A stretch of 61,124 bases of DNA from Betaproteobacteria bacterium (lineage in GTDB: Bacteria > Pseudomonadota > Gammaproteobacteria > Burkholderiales > Burkholderiaceae_D), in assembly GCA_016868055.1 (NCBI GenBank), contig VGHX01000005.1, forward strand, positions 1 through 61,124, written 5' to 3'. Positions 48,166-57,657 of this stretch are shown one piece after another (position 1 is the first letter of the stretch; every line of letters starts with the position of its first letter). The notes beneath the pieces were generated by a model that saw nothing but the letters and a program-made list of their open reading frames with translations, was not told where the DNA came from and made no database searches. The position numbers and the translations under genes were made by a program.

Positions 48166-48351
48166 TTATTTTTCTTGTGCGGTAGGCGCGTTCAGATCGC
48201 GCGCTTCGTCAGCCCACATGATGGGAATACCATCACGAATCGGGTACGCAAGACGATCACCGTTGCAGAGCAACTCTTGCGCCTCTTTGTCGTACTTCAA
48301 CGGGCCCTTGCAGAGCGGACAGACCAAAATATCAAGCAGTCGAGGGTCCAC
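48166..48351 (-). CDS. Trm112-family small zinc-binding protein
   Basis: A 61-residue protein of the YcaR/Trm112 group. CPLCKGPL (Cys 11 and 14) provides a CxxC; a third Cys is in [19 protein letters not shown], and a fourth is not seen, so metal binding may be weak or absent. The start is GTG at 48351, within the 3' end of lpxK (20-bp overlap). The lpxK-Trm112-kdsB order is standard in betaproteobacteria; function is unknown, possibly a methyltransferase cofactor. Confidence 0.9.
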   Translation of the reverse strand: MDPRLLDILVCPLCKGPLKYDKEAQELLCNGDRLAYPIRDGIPIMWADEARDLNAPTAQEK

Positions 48352-49432
48352 GCAATTTCTCCACGATGTTGTCGAGCAGCGGCTGATCGATCGCCACCAC
48401 TACCGGCACGACCCACAGACGCGCATCGCTTGCGAGTTCGTGTGTGCCGCCGCATTTTACTGCATCCTTTTCTGTGATCAGGATCATGTCGGCGCGAACA
48501 TGCCGAAACGGATTGCTACGGTAATCATAGTGATCGGGCAATGCGATGGTGTCAGCGAGCACAACGCCGTAGCTGTTCAACATGTCAAAGAAACGCTGAG
48601 GGTGACCAATGCCGGCAGCTGCAATAATGCGCCGGTTATGCGGTAGTGATGACAGTGCCTGCCGTTGCGAGCGCTGCACAAATTGTTCGGCGAATTCAGC
48701 GTGCAGCCGCATCTGATAAACAGACCTGAAAGGCTCGGCAGAAACTGCAGGTACTTCAGGTGCTGCAGATACTTCAGATCCTGTAGGTACTGCAAGCGCT
48801 GCTGGCTGTTCCGAGGGAGCCGACCGGTTCACCACAAAAAAATCTGCGCGACGTGAGGCTGGCTCACGCAAGGGCCCTGCCGGCAACAACCAGCCGTTGC
48901 CATGACCGCGCGCATCAGACAGCTGAATCTCGATCGTGCGGGCGAGTGCATAGTGCTGCAAACCATCGTCTGAAATCACGACATCAACCTCGGGATGCTC
49001 ATGTAGCATCTGCGCGGCGGAAGCCACTCTGCTGCGGCCGACCCAGACCGGCGCATCTGTTCGCTGCTTGATCAGTAAAGGTTCGTCGCCTACTACCGAG
49101 GCATCGCTACTAGCAAGTACCTGAGCTACTTGATCGAGATCGGCGCGATAGCCACGCGCAATCACGCCAGGACGCCAACCGCGCTGGCGTAATTGCTCAA
49201 CCAGCCAGATCACCATCGGCGTCTTGCCGGTGCCGCCCACAAAAATATTTCCGACCACGATCACCGGCACAGGTAAATGGGTAATTCTTAACCAGCCAAG
49301 TCCGTACAGTAATCGGCGCATCAACAGCAAAGCGCCATACAGCCACGCGAGAGGCAATAGCAGGCACGCGCGCCAACTGCGGCGCTGCCAGATCTGCATA
49401 ACTGAAGACTCCAGACTGGCGCGCAAACTCAT
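48332..49432 (-). CDS. lpxK: Tetraacyldisaccharide 4'-kinase
   Basis: Phosphorylates the 4' position of the lipid A disaccharide precursor at the inner membrane. The 366 residues include an N-terminal membrane helix, the P-loop [16 protein letters not shown] at about 56-71, and the Ser/Asp-containing [11 protein letters not shown]. The family is typically 325-345 long; the excess comes mainly from a Val/Ala/Pro/Glu-rich insertion at about residues 212-233 built from 18-bp repeats. It overlaps exbD by four bases upstream and Trm112 by 20 downstream. Confidence 0.94.
   Translation of the reverse strand: MSLRASLESSVMQIWQRRSWRACLLLPLAWLYGALLLMRRLLYGLGWLRITHLPVPVIVVGNIFVGGTGKTPMVIWLVEQLRQRGWRPGVIARGYRADLDQVAQVLASSDASVVGDEPLLIKQRTDAPVWVGRSRVASAAQMLHEHPEVDVVISDDGLQHYALARTIEIQLSDARGHGNGWLLPAGPLREPASRRADFFVVNRSAPSEQPAALAVPTGSEVSAAPEVPAVSAEPFRSVYQMRLHAEFAEQFVQRSQRQALSSLPHNRRIIAAAGIGHPQRFFDMLNSYGVVLADTIALPDHYDYRSNPFRHVRADMILITEKDAVKCGGTHELASDARLWVVPVVVAIDQPLLDNIVEKLRGPSTA
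48745..48798 (-). repeat. In-frame 18-bp tandem repeat inside lpxK
   Basis: Three 18-bp units at 48745-48762, 48763-48780 and 48781-48798, each beginning CTGCAG or CTGTAG, plus a fourth degenerate unit to about 48815. The period is a multiple of three and keeps the frame, giving a Val-Ser/Pro-Ala/Thr-Glu-type six-residue repeat in the protein. Confidence 0.85.
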
Positions 49433-49848
49433 CGCGGCGGATTCCTGGTAGCGAAGCTAAGCCGCTGCAGTCCCGCCAAACGCGCAGCTTCCATCACATT
49501 GACAACCGACTGGTGGGTCGCCATTGCATCGGCGTGTATCTCGACCACGCTGTCGGTATCGGTACCGGCGATCTGTCTGAGCGCCGCAGCCAGCGCCTTG
49601 GGGTCGGCCAGCCCCAGACGACGACTATCCACGCTTACGCCGCCGCTTGCGTCTATCGCCACCGATACGGTTTTGGGTTGGTTCTGTTCCGGATGCGTGC
49701 TTGCCGTAGGCAGGCTCAGCTTTAATGCGCTGAATTTGCTGAAGGTCGTGCTCACCATCAGAAAAATCAGAATCACCAGCAGCACATCGATGAACGCAAT
49801 CAGGTTCACCTCAGGGGCATCGCGACGCGCTGACTTACGAAACTTCAT
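49429..49848 (-). CDS. exbD: ExbD/TolR-family biopolymer transport protein
   Basis: A 139-residue protein with one N-terminal membrane helix containing the conserved Asp (VNLIAFIDVLLVILIFLMVS, about 14-33) that takes part in proton flow, then a periplasmic domain. With ExbB it energises an outer-membrane process. Overlaps exbB and lpxK by four bases each, the conserved ExbB-ExbD-LpxK layout. No tonB gene is adjacent. Confidence 0.92.
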   Translation of the reverse strand: MKFRKSARRDAPEVNLIAFIDVLLVILIFLMVSTTFSKFSALKLSLPTASTHPEQNQPKTVSVAIDASGGVSVDSRRLGLADPKALAAALRQIAGTDTDSVVEIHADAMATHQSVVNVMEAARLAGLQRLSFATRNPPR

Positions 49849-50504
49849 GCGTCGTGTGGTTCGGTCAGGGCATTGACCAGTTGCATCGCTTGTTGCTCCA
49901 TTTGCAGCAGCAAACGATCGATCAGGGCCTGAAAATGCCGATGAAACAAGAGCGCTGGCATCGCCACTGCCAATCCGAATGCGGTGTTGTACAGCGCCAC
50001 CGAGATGCCGTGCGCCACCTTCAGCGGATCAGCGCCTGCGACATCCTGCGCGCCGAATAATTCGATCATGCCAACCACGGTGCCGAACAAACCCATTAAC
50101 GGCGCCAGCGTGGCGACCGTGCCCAAGGCGGTGAGATAACGCTCCAGTTGAAGACTCGCTGCGCGACCAGCGTCCTCAACCGCTTGCAGCATGTGCTCGC
50201 GCGGCGCATCCGACGTCCGGAGCGCGGCCGCCAGCACCGCGCCCAGCGGCGAGTGCCGCTCGAGTTGGTCAATATGCGCAGCGCTGACCGGGCCGGCGCG
50301 TGCCGCTGATATCACCTCATTCAACAAACCCGTTGGCAGCACGCGTGCGCTACGCAGGTAAAGTATTCTCTCGACGATAACGGTGACCGCGACCACCGAC
50401 GCGGCGAGTAAAAACCAAATCGGCCAGCCAGCGGCCTGTATGAGCGAGAACAAGTGACCAACTCCGAGTTCAAGAAAGGCAGCGTGCGACTGTATCTGCT
50501 TCAC
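49845..50504 (-). CDS. exbB: ExbB/TolQ/MotA-family proton channel protein
   Basis: A 219-residue inner-membrane protein with three membrane helices: one near residues 20-45, and a pair at about 130-150 and 170-195 (TLAPLMGLFGTVVGMIELF and ISVALYNTAFGLAVAMPALLFH). It forms the channel complex with ExbD. First gene of the six-gene lpxK-kdsB-adk series; about 318 bp of spacer divides it from the divergent xseA. Confidence 0.92.
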   Translation of the reverse strand: MKQIQSHAAFLELGVGHLFSLIQAAGWPIWFLLAASVVAVTVIVERILYLRSARVLPTGLLNEVISAARAGPVSAAHIDQLERHSPLGAVLAAALRTSDAPREHMLQAVEDAGRAASLQLERYLTALGTVATLAPLMGLFGTVVGMIELFGAQDVAGADPLKVAHGISVALYNTAFGLAVAMPALLFHRHFQALIDRLLLQMEQQAMQLVNALTEPHDA

Positions 50505-50822
50505 TTTCAGTGGGCAAGGCGAGCGACGAGGATGTTGGTAGTTTGATATGCATCACCCAGCCGGTGTCGTTAGCGCGTGCAGTTTTCCACGGATCTTGTG
50601 GACAACTTTGTGGGAAACCTGCCTGCACATGCCCGAAGTGCTTGATTTCCAACACTTTTCCGGACTGCCTTCGGAACCGGCGATTGCTACTTTATCTCAA
50701 TAAATCAATGACTTAGCATTGTGCTAGCGCAGCCCGCACAGACGGACGGGCCCGAGCAACCGGAAAGGAAAAATTGTGGAAAGCCTAGGCGCATTAGGGA
50801 CTTTACTGGAGGAAACCGCTTG
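50505..50822. other. 318-bp divergent spacer between exbB and xseA
   Basis: No gene seen. It holds an imperfect inverted pair GTTTTCCAC / GTGGGAAAC (50582-50590 and about 50610-50620) with one DnaA-box-like nonamer TGTGGACAA (50597-50605) between them, and an AT-rich run at about 50690-50712. A frame opening at 50721 extends xseA but is not needed. Confidence 0.4.
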
Positions 50823-52157
50823 ATGTCTGACAATTCCGGTGGGGAAATACTCACTGTCACGCAATTGAACCAGGCCGTCGCGCGGCTACTGGAGCGCAGT
50901 TTTGCGCTGGCTTGGGTCAGCGGCGAGCTCTCCAATGTCACGCGCGCTGCCTCGGGGCATTGGTACTTCACGCTGAAAGACGCTAACGCCCAAGTGCGCG
51001 CAGTGATGTTTCGCGGACGGGCGCAGTATGTGGATTTCAATCCACGCGAGGGCGACAAGGTTGAGGTGCGAGCGACCGTCGGGCTGTACGCCGCGCGCGG
51101 CGACTTTCAACTGAATGTCGAAGTCATGCGCAAAGCGGGCGTCGGCAATCTGTACGAAGCCTTCCTTAAGCTAAAAGCAAAGCTCGAATCCGAGGGCTTG
51201 TTTGACCCCTTCCGCAAGCGCTCACTTCCAGAATTTCCCAGAGTTATCGGGGTTGTCACCAGTCCGCAAGCAGCAGCCCTGCGCGACCTGATCAGCGCAT
51301 TCCGGCGCCGCGCGCCACATATTCAGCTGATTGTTTACCCGACACTGGTGCAGGGTACAGGCTCTGCTGAGCAGATTGCGCACGCCATTAACACCGCCTC
51401 GTCGCGCGCCGAGTGTGATCTGCTGATCGTCGCGCGTGGCGGCGGCAGCCTGGAGGATCTGTGGTCATTTAATGATGAGCGAGTCGCGCGCGCGATCGCG
51501 GCTTGCAAGATACCGGTCATATCGGGTGTTGGGCATGAGACGGACGTCACTATCGCCGACTTTGTCGCCGATCTGCGCGCACCGACCCCCACAGCGGCCG
51601 CCGAGCTGGCCGCCACCGCGCATCAGGACTGGCTGGAGCACCTTGCCGAATTGGGGTACGGCCTTCAGACTGCGCTGCGCCGGCACCTTGACGACCGCAC
51701 CCAGTCACTGGACTGGCTGTCACGACGATTACAAAGTCCAACCGCGGCAGTGAGGCAGCACGAGCTTAGGCTAGCGGCGCTGCAAACGCGACTGCGCCAT
51801 GCCGGCAAAGCACCGTTGGCACAGCTCAGATTCACGCTCACCGAGCGCAGCCGACAGCTTTGGCATGGCCTGCCCAACACCGTCCTGCTGCGCGCACAGC
51901 TAGCGGCGCGGTCCCGGCAAATCAGCACCGGCTTTGCCAAGATACGCGCCACCGCCGCGCACCGTCGCGAAAGTTTGCGGGCGCAACTCGAGCTGCTGGC
52001 ACCACAACGCACGCTAGAGCGCGGCTACGCCATCGTCCAAGATGCCGAAGGCCGCATCCTGCGCGACACCGCCGACCTGGCCCAACATGAATCGATTGAG
52101 CTGCGGCTGGCCAAGGGCCAGGCACAGATCAAGATTGCCAAGTTCAGCCAACAATAA
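50823..52157 (+). CDS. xseA: Exodeoxyribonuclease VII large subunit
   Basis: Large subunit of exonuclease VII, which degrades single-stranded DNA to acid-insoluble oligomers. I use ATG at 50823 ([27 protein letters not shown]), preceded by GGAGG; this gives 444 residues, the family norm. It has the N-terminal OB fold with [21 protein letters not shown], the catalytic core [23 protein letters not shown] and [47 protein letters not shown], and the long C-terminal coiled coil. No xseB is in the window. Confidence 0.95.
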   Translation: MSDNSGGEILTVTQLNQAVARLLERSFALAWVSGELSNVTRAASGHWYFTLKDANAQVRAVMFRGRAQYVDFNPREGDKVEVRATVGLYAARGDFQLNVEVMRKAGVGNLYEAFLKLKAKLESEGLFDPFRKRSLPEFPRVIGVVTSPQAAALRDLISAFRRRAPHIQLIVYPTLVQGTGSAEQIAHAINTASSRAECDLLIVARGGGSLEDLWSFNDERVARAIAACKIPVISGVGHETDVTIADFVADLRAPTPTAAAELAATAHQDWLEHLAELGYGLQTALRRHLDDRTQSLDWLSRRLQSPTAAVRQHELRLAALQTRLRHAGKAPLAQLRFTLTERSRQLWHGLPNTVLLRAQLAARSRQISTGFAKIRATAAHRRESLRAQLELLAPQRTLERGYAIVQDAEGRILRDTADLAQHESIELRLAKGQAQIKIAKFSQQ

Positions 52158-52267
52158 TGCTGCTTCCGCTATACTTCGCGCGGCCTGACAAAGGCGCAAC
52201 GTAATGCGGCGCCTGGGTCAACAATTTCCCTCACAATAAGACACGCACTCAACCCTCAGGAGGAGTC

Positions 52268-52861
52268 ATGGCACCTATTCTTCAATCGCTCGGCCGCACC
52301 GTGATCGCCGGGGTCGTTATTTTGTTTTTGCTGGTGCTGATTGCCAGCAATGTCTCAGGCGCCGGCCCTGTCATGGGCCATGCATGGGGCGCATTCTTCA
52401 TGCGCTGGCTGCACGTGGTGTCCGGTGTGATGTGGATCGGTCTGCTGTGGTACTTCAATTTCGTGCAGATTCCCTCAATGCCAAAAATCCCTGACGAGCA
52501 AAAGCCCGCCATCGGCAAAGTGATCGCACCCACTGCGCTGTTCTGGTTCCGTTACGCCGCGCTTGCGACCGTGGTCACCGGCGTGCTGCTGGCATGGATG
52601 AATGGCTACCTCGCAGCCGCACTCGGTCTGCAGATACCTTTCCACGCGATCGGTATCGGCATGTGGCTGGCGCTGCTAATGGCGTTCAATGTCTGGTTCA
52701 TCATCTGGCCCAACCAGAAAAAAGCGCTCGGCATTGTTACTGTTGAAGCCGATGAAAAAGCCAAGGCAGCGCGCATGGCGATGCTGACCTCACGCTTTAA
52801 CACCATGCTGTCGATTCCCATGCTGTACATGATGGTGGCGCAACAAAACGCCGGCCTGTAA
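52268..52861 (+). CDS. PuuD-like (urate hydroxylase N-terminal domain) membrane protein
   Basis: A 197-residue inner-membrane protein with five predicted membrane helices. Motifs FMRWLHVVSGVMWIGLLWYFNFVQIP and FNVWFIIWPNQKKALG match the membrane domain of PuuD-type urate oxidases (DUF989), including conserved His/Trp. The C-terminal cytochrome c domain of true PuuD is absent, so a redox or transport role distinct from urate oxidation is possible. It begins with ATG after an AGGAGG ribosome-binding site and ends with a strong terminator. Confidence 0.78.
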   Translation: MAPILQSLGRTVIAGVVILFLLVLIASNVSGAGPVMGHAWGAFFMRWLHVVSGVMWIGLLWYFNFVQIPSMPKIPDEQKPAIGKVIAPTALFWFRYAALATVVTGVLLAWMNGYLAAALGLQIPFHAIGIGMWLALLMAFNVWFIIWPNQKKALGIVTVEADEKAKAARMAMLTSRFNTMLSIPMLYMMVAQQNAGL

Positions 52862-52894
52862 ACAGCAGTACGTTAAATCGTAGCTCGCCCAATG

Positions 52895-52926
52895 AAAAAT
52901 CCCGCGTAGTTGCGCGGGATTTTTTT
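52895..52926. terminator. Bidirectional terminator between the PuuD-like and MBL-fold genes
   Basis: AAAAATCCCGCG pairs with CGCGGGATTTTT around TAGTTG and is followed by a T-run; the A-run on the left serves the minus strand. Confidence 0.92.
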
Positions 52927-52970
52927 CGCCAAATTGTCGAAAACAAGAAGCGAGAGTAAGACAAAAGCGT

Positions 52971-53846
52971 TTACAGCGCGTCGACTGGAATGCGTAAATA
53001 ACTGATGCCATTCGCATCTTTCGGCGGCATCTCACCAGCGCGAGTGTTGACCTGCACTGACGGCAATATCAGCACCGGCATGTCGAGCGTGGCATCGCGC
53101 TTGGTGCGCATCTCAACGAACTGATCTTCGCTGATGCCATCATGAACATGAATATTTGACTGGCGCTGCTCGGCGACCGTGGACTCGAATTGGATCGGAC
53201 GATCAGAGGGCGGGTAGTCGTGGCACATGAAGAGCCGGGTTTGCGGCGGCAAGCTGAGTAACTTTTTTACCGAGCGGTATAGCGTTCGTGCATCACCACC
53301 GGGAAAATCGCAACGCGCAGTGCCCACGTCGGGCATGAACATCGTGTCACCCACAAATACCGCATCACCGATCTGATAAGCCACGCAAGCGGGGGTATGA
53401 CCAGGCACGTACAGCACCTCGCCTTGCAAAGACCCGATTGCAAAAGTTTCGCCGTCCTTGAGCAACTGATCGAATTGCGACCCATCGGTCGCGAACTCGG
53501 GTTCGAGATTGAAAATGCCTTTGAACACGCGCTGTACGGTGGTGATGTGGTCGCCTATTGCAATCTTGCCGCCCAATTGTTGGCGCAAGTAAGGCGCGGC
53601 ACTGATGTGATCCGCGTGCGCATGGGTCTCCAGTATCCATGCCACCTGCAAGCGCTTTTCATTCACGAAGGCGATCACATTGTCCGCAGAGTCGGTGCGG
53701 GTTCGGCCTGACTTGGGGTCATAATCCAACACCGAATCGATGATCGCGCAGGGCGACCCGTCCTGCCCGTACACCACGTAGGTCACGGTCCAGGTGGCGG
53801 AATCGAAAATGCCGTGCACCTGGGGCTGATGGGTCGCGACGCTCAC
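52971..53846 (-). CDS. MBL-fold hydrolase, ETHE1/Blh-like (probable persulfide dioxygenase)
   Basis: A 291-residue metallo-beta-lactamase-fold enzyme. THAHADHIS (about 74-82) is the mono-iron site of ETHE1-like enzymes, followed by VPGHTPACVAYQIGDAVFVGDTMFMPDVG, with the further His and Asp ligands, and CHDY. Family members (ETHE1, Blh of the BigR regulon) oxidise glutathione persulfide to sulfite in sulfide detoxification. No rhodanese or BigR gene is adjacent. It has a near-consensus promoter overlapped by a palindrome (53877-53907). Confidence 0.85.
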   Translation of the reverse strand: MSVATHQPQVHGIFDSATWTVTYVVYGQDGSPCAIIDSVLDYDPKSGRTRTDSADNVIAFVNEKRLQVAWILETHAHADHISAAPYLRQQLGGKIAIGDHITTVQRVFKGIFNLEPEFATDGSQFDQLLKDGETFAIGSLQGEVLYVPGHTPACVAYQIGDAVFVGDTMFMPDVGTARCDFPGGDARTLYRSVKKLLSLPPQTRLFMCHDYPPSDRPIQFESTVAEQRQSNIHVHDGISEDQFVEMRTKRDATLDMPVLILPSVQVNTRAGEMPPKDANGISYLRIPVDAL

Positions 53847-53876
53847 AGCTCTCTCCAGATCAATTAACCTAAGAAC

Positions 53877-53907
53877 ATTATATTGACAGATAAATTATTC
53901 GTCAATA
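53877..53907 (-). promoter_or_regulatory. Promoter of the MBL-fold gene with an overlapping operator-like palindrome
   Basis: On the minus strand TTGACG (53900-53905), then 17 bp, then a perfect TATAAT (53877-53882), 31 bp before the start codon. The inverted pair TATTGAC (53881-53887) / GTCAATA (53901-53907) covers the -35 box and the spacer edge, as expected for a repressor site. Confidence 0.75.
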
Positions 53908-54043
53908 GAATGGTTGCCATTGCTAGACCTTAAACCTCTAACCCCTTAGCCTCGAAACACAGATCGCCGCGCACCATACCTGCGCCGGCAGGATACGGCC
54001 CGAATCAATTCACTCCGCCCAAGCAAAGACAACGGCCGACTGC

Positions 54044-55761
54044 ATGAAAGCTCACTCCTGGATGCCTGAATGGGTCAGACGGTATCGCCGCGACTGGATG
54101 GGTGGTGATCTTGCCGCCGGTTTGATCGTTAGCGTGATGCTGATCCCGCAAAGCCTCGCCTACGCGCTACTGGCTGGTCTACCGCCGCAAGCAGGCTTGT
54201 ACGCCAGCGTGCTGCCGCTGTTGGCATATGCGCTGTTTGGCAGCAGCATGGCGCTGGCGGTCGGCCCGGTCGCCATAGTTTCGCTGATGACGGCCAGCGC
54301 TCTAGCACCACTGGCGGCTCCTGGTAGCGCTGAGTACATCACGCTGGCGATGATGCTTGCGCTGATGTCGGGCGTAATACTCGCTGCAGCCGGGCTGTTA
54401 CGGCTTGGTTTTCTCGCTTACTTCCTGAGTCATTCGGTGATCAGCGGCTTCATCTCGGGTACCGCGATCTTGATCACGCTCGGACAACTCAAGTACCTGC
54501 TCGGTATTCCGCTACCAGGTGGTAGCGCGCTGAGTATGCTGGCTGCGCTGCCGTCTGCGTTGCAGAGTGTGAATCCGGTCGCAGCAACCATGGGTATCGG
54601 CGCAATCGTATTGCTGGTGGTCGCGCGCACCGGCGTTCCGCAGATGCTGAACACACTCGGTATCAGCCAACGTCGCAGCGCTATGGTGAGCCGTCTGACG
54701 CCGATGCTGGTGGTGATCGTGGCAACCAGCTACAGCGCGATGAATCAGATTGATCAGACTGCGCACGTGTCGATTGTCGGCGCGGTGCCATCGGGTCTGC
54801 CTGCGCTCACGCTGCCGTATGTGCAAATCAGCATGCTGCATGCGCTCGCCCTGCCGGCGCTACTGATATCGCTGGTCGGCTTTGTCGAGAGTGTCTCGGT
54901 CGCGCAATCGCTGGCCTTGAAGCGCGGCGAGCGAATCTCGCCGAATAAAGAGCTGATCGGTATCGGTGCCGCCAATGTTGCGAGCGCCATCTCTGGTGGT
55001 TTCCCGGTGACGGGTGGTTTCGCGCGCTCGGTGGTGAATCACGATGCTGGTGCGCACTCACCCGGCGCGGGGATTGTGTCTGCAATCATCATGAGCATCG
55101 TTGTGGTTGCACTGACGGGTTGGTTTTATTACTTGCCCCACGCCGTGCTGGCAGCCACCATCATTGTCGCGGTGCTGACGCTGGTGGACTTCAAGAGCGT
55201 GATCGACACCTGGCGTACGACAAAGCCGATGCAGTCGCGATGCTGCTCACTTTCGCCGGTGTGCTCTCGCTTGGCGTGGAAGAAGGCATATTGCTGGGCG
55301 TTGCCCTATCGCTGGCGGTGCTAGTCTGGCGCAGCAGTCACCCGCATATGGCCGTGGTGGGTCGGGTACCCAATACTGAGCACTTCCGAAACATTGATCG
55401 TCACGCGGTGGAGACCCGTCCCGGTCTGATTGCGCTACGCGTTGATGAGAGCCTGTACTTCGCCAACGCCCAAATCGTCGAAACAAATATCGAGCGACTA
55501 GTTCAAGAACAGCCGCAGACACGCTGCGTGCTGCTGATTATGTCTGCTGTGAATCAGCTGGACACCACAGCATTGCAGATGCTGACCGAGCTCGACACCA
55601 GTCTGTCAGCGCGGGGTATAAGCTTACAGTTCGCCGAGGTGAAAGGCCCGGTGCTCGACAAGTTGCAATCTAGCGCACTTGGCAGGCGCATGCGTAAGCG
55701 CATCTTCTTGAGTACGCATCAGGCATTCAACGCGTTCACCGGCAACGACGACGTACGTTGA
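54044..55761 (+). pseudogene. SulP-family anion transporter, broken by a one-base deletion
   Basis: A SulP transporter (sulfate, bicarbonate or other anions) of about 572 residues if repaired. The 5' frame (54044 to about 55215) encodes the membrane domain: GGDLAAGLIVSVMLIPQSLAYALLAGLPPQAGLYASVLPLLAYALFGSS and NVASAISGGFPVTGGFARSVVN. After TGGCG at 55211-55215 the correct protein continues in the other frame with YDKADAVAMLLTFAGVLSLGVEEGILLGVALSLAVL and a C-terminal STAS domain to 55761. One base is missing after TGGCG; the unshifted frame stops at 55324 after 35 nonsense residues. Either a true lesion or a sequencing error. Confidence 0.88.
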
Positions 55762-55804
55762 ACCCGCGTTACGGTGCCTGATCGCTTTCTATGTGGCGCG
55801 GGTT
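55761..55804. terminator. Hairpin between sulP and livM (module 2)
   Basis: AACCCGCG (55761-55768) and CGCGGGTT (55797-55804) form a perfect 8-bp stem with a 28-base loop; both convergent stop codons lie at its ends. The long loop makes termination less certain. Confidence 0.45.
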
Positions 55805-56760
55805 TATCGAAGCCGCGCGACCAGTTCACCAATAATGCCGCGCCGGAAGGCAAGCACGCAGATCACAAAGATCAGGCCTGTGATCATCGTGACTGATTCG
55901 CCCAAGGTGTTGAACCATTCCACCGCAGTCACCTGCGCCAGCCAGGCGCCGACATCGCCCAGTTTGTTTTCCAGCGCGATGATGATGATGGCACCCAGCA
56001 CGGGGCCAAACAGCGTACCCATGCCACCCACCAGCGTCATCAGCACGACCAAGCCCGACATCGACCAATGCACATCGGTCAGCGTGCCAAAACCAAGTAC
56101 GACTGCCTTGACTGAACCCGCCAAACCAGCAAGAGCCGCTGACAGCACAAATGCCAGCGATTTGTAGCGCGCCACCTCATACCCGAGGGATGTTGCGCGC
56201 GGCTCGTTTTCTCGCACTGCCTTAAGCACCTGACCGAAAGGCGAATGAATAACGCGCACAATCAGCGCGAATGACAGCACCATAATGGCAAGCACGACGT
56301 AGTACATGGTCAAGTCATTACGCAGGTCTATCACGCCGAGCAAATAGCCACGCGGAATACTTTGCAAACCGTCTTCGCCACCGGTGAACGGCGCCTGCAA
56401 AAACACAAAGAACAGCATCTGTGCCAGCGCCAGCGTGATCATGGTGAAATAAATTCCTTGCCGACGAATGGCAAGACCGCCGATCACCCATCCAACCAGC
56501 GCCGCGAATAGGGTCCCGGTGAGAATACCCAGTTCAAAGGGCAACCCCCACATCTTCAGCGCATGGCCGGTGATGTAGGCAGCACCGCCAAAAAATGCCG
56601 CATGACCAAACGAGAGCAGGCCGGTAAATCCGATCAGCAAATTGAATGCGCAAGCAAACAATGCGAAACACAGTATCTTCATTAACAGCACCGGATACAG
56701 CGCAAATGGTGCGATCAGCAGGCCGAGCAATACCGCCGTGTAGCCTAGCTTTCTCGACAT
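55804..56760 (-). CDS. livM: Branched-chain amino-acid ABC transporter permease, LivM type (module 2)
   Basis: A 318-residue inner-membrane permease with the usual LivM pattern: FNLLIGFTGLLSFGHAAFFGGAAYITGHAL, IYFTMITLALAQMLFFVFLQ, and the coupling loop VIHSPFGQVLKAVRENEPRATSLGYEVARYKSLAF. This module differs in sequence from module 1 and has the order livG-livF-livH-livM on the minus strand, so it is not a recent duplicate. No substrate-binding protein is seen. Confidence 0.9.
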   Translation of the reverse strand: MSRKLGYTAVLLGLLIAPFALYPVLLMKILCFALFACAFNLLIGFTGLLSFGHAAFFGGAAYITGHALKMWGLPFELGILTGTLFAALVGWVIGGLAIRRQGIYFTMITLALAQMLFFVFLQAPFTGGEDGLQSIPRGYLLGVIDLRNDLTMYYVVLAIMVLSFALIVRVIHSPFGQVLKAVRENEPRATSLGYEVARYKSLAFVLSAALAGLAGSVKAVVLGFGTLTDVHWSMSGLVVLMTLVGGMGTLFGPVLGAIIIIALENKLGDVGAWLAQVTAVEWFNTLGESVTMITGLIFVICVLAFRRGIIGELVARLR

Positions 56761-56769
56761 GAATAACTC

Positions 56770-57654
56770 CTATTTCTCGCGACCGAACAAACCCGCCGGT
56801 CGTACCAGCAACACAATGGCCATGATGATGAATACCACCGTCGATGACAGCTCGGGATAAAAAACTTTCGTCAGACCCTCAATCACCCCAAGCGCCAAGC
56901 CGGTGACAATCGATCCCAGTATCGAACCCATACCGCCGATCACCACCACGGCAAAAATCGTGACAATTAAATTCGAACCCATCAAAGGCGAAACCTGCAG
57001 CACCGGCGCAGCAAGCACGCCGGCAAATGCAGCAAGCGCCACGCCGAATCCGTAGGTGAGCGTCACCATCAGCGGCACGTTGATACCGAATGCCTCGACC
57101 ATCCGAGGGTTCTCGGTACCTGCTCGCAAGTAAGCGCCGAGCCGCGTCTTTTCAATCACGAACCAGGTCACCAGACACACGACTAGCGAAGCCACCACCA
57201 CCCACGCGCGATAAATCGGCAGCATCATGAAACCGAGATCAGTCGCCCCGGCCAATTGCGGCGGTACCGCGAACGGCTGACCGGATACACCATAAAAAGA
57301 GCGGAAAACACCCTCAATGATCAGCGTGATACCAAAGGTCAGCAACAAGCCATACAAATGATCCAGTTGGTACAGCCAGCGCAGCATGGAGCGCTCGATC
57401 ACCATGCCAAACAGCGCGATCATCAGCGGCGCAAGCAGCAGCATCACCCAGTAACTGATACCGAAATACTGCAAGCCCATCCACGCCAGAAACGCGCCCA
57501 TCATGTACAGCGCGCCATGTGCAAAATTGATCACGTTTAGCAGGCCGAAGATCACCGCCAGCCCAAGCGACAGCATGGCGTAGAACGAACCATTCACCAG
57601 ACCCAGCAGTAACTGACCTAAAAACGCGGCGAGCGGAATACCGAAGATCTCCAT
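56770..57654 (-). CDS. livH: Branched-chain amino-acid ABC transporter permease, LivH type (module 2)
   Basis: A 294-residue permease with LGQLLLGLVNGSFYAMLSLGLAVIFGLLNVINFAHGALYMMGAFLAW and the coupling segment KTRLGAYLRAGTENPRMVEAFGINVPLMVTL. It follows livF with only 3 bp and precedes livM by 9 bp. The GTENPRMVEAFG variant and the overall length are typical of the betaproteobacterial second LIV group, whose substrates may be amides, aromatic acids or urea rather than leucine. Confidence 0.9.
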   Translation of the reverse strand: MEIFGIPLAAFLGQLLLGLVNGSFYAMLSLGLAVIFGLLNVINFAHGALYMMGAFLAWMGLQYFGISYWVMLLLAPLMIALFGMVIERSMLRWLYQLDHLYGLLLTFGITLIIEGVFRSFYGVSGQPFAVPPQLAGATDLGFMMLPIYRAWVVVASLVVCLVTWFVIEKTRLGAYLRAGTENPRMVEAFGINVPLMVTLTYGFGVALAAFAGVLAAPVLQVSPLMGSNLIVTIFAVVVIGGMGSILGSIVTGLALGVIEGLTKVFYPELSSTVVFIIMAIVLLVRPAGLFGREK

Positions 57655-57657
57655 CAG

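Noticed and set aside
50582-50620. Replication-origin-like DnaA box cluster
   Set aside because: Only one nonamer near the consensus and no AT-rich unwinding element or dnaA/dnaN neighbours.
55200-55230. Programmed ribosomal frameshift in sulP
   Set aside because: No slippery heptamer or downstream structure at the junction; SulP genes are not known to use frameshifting.
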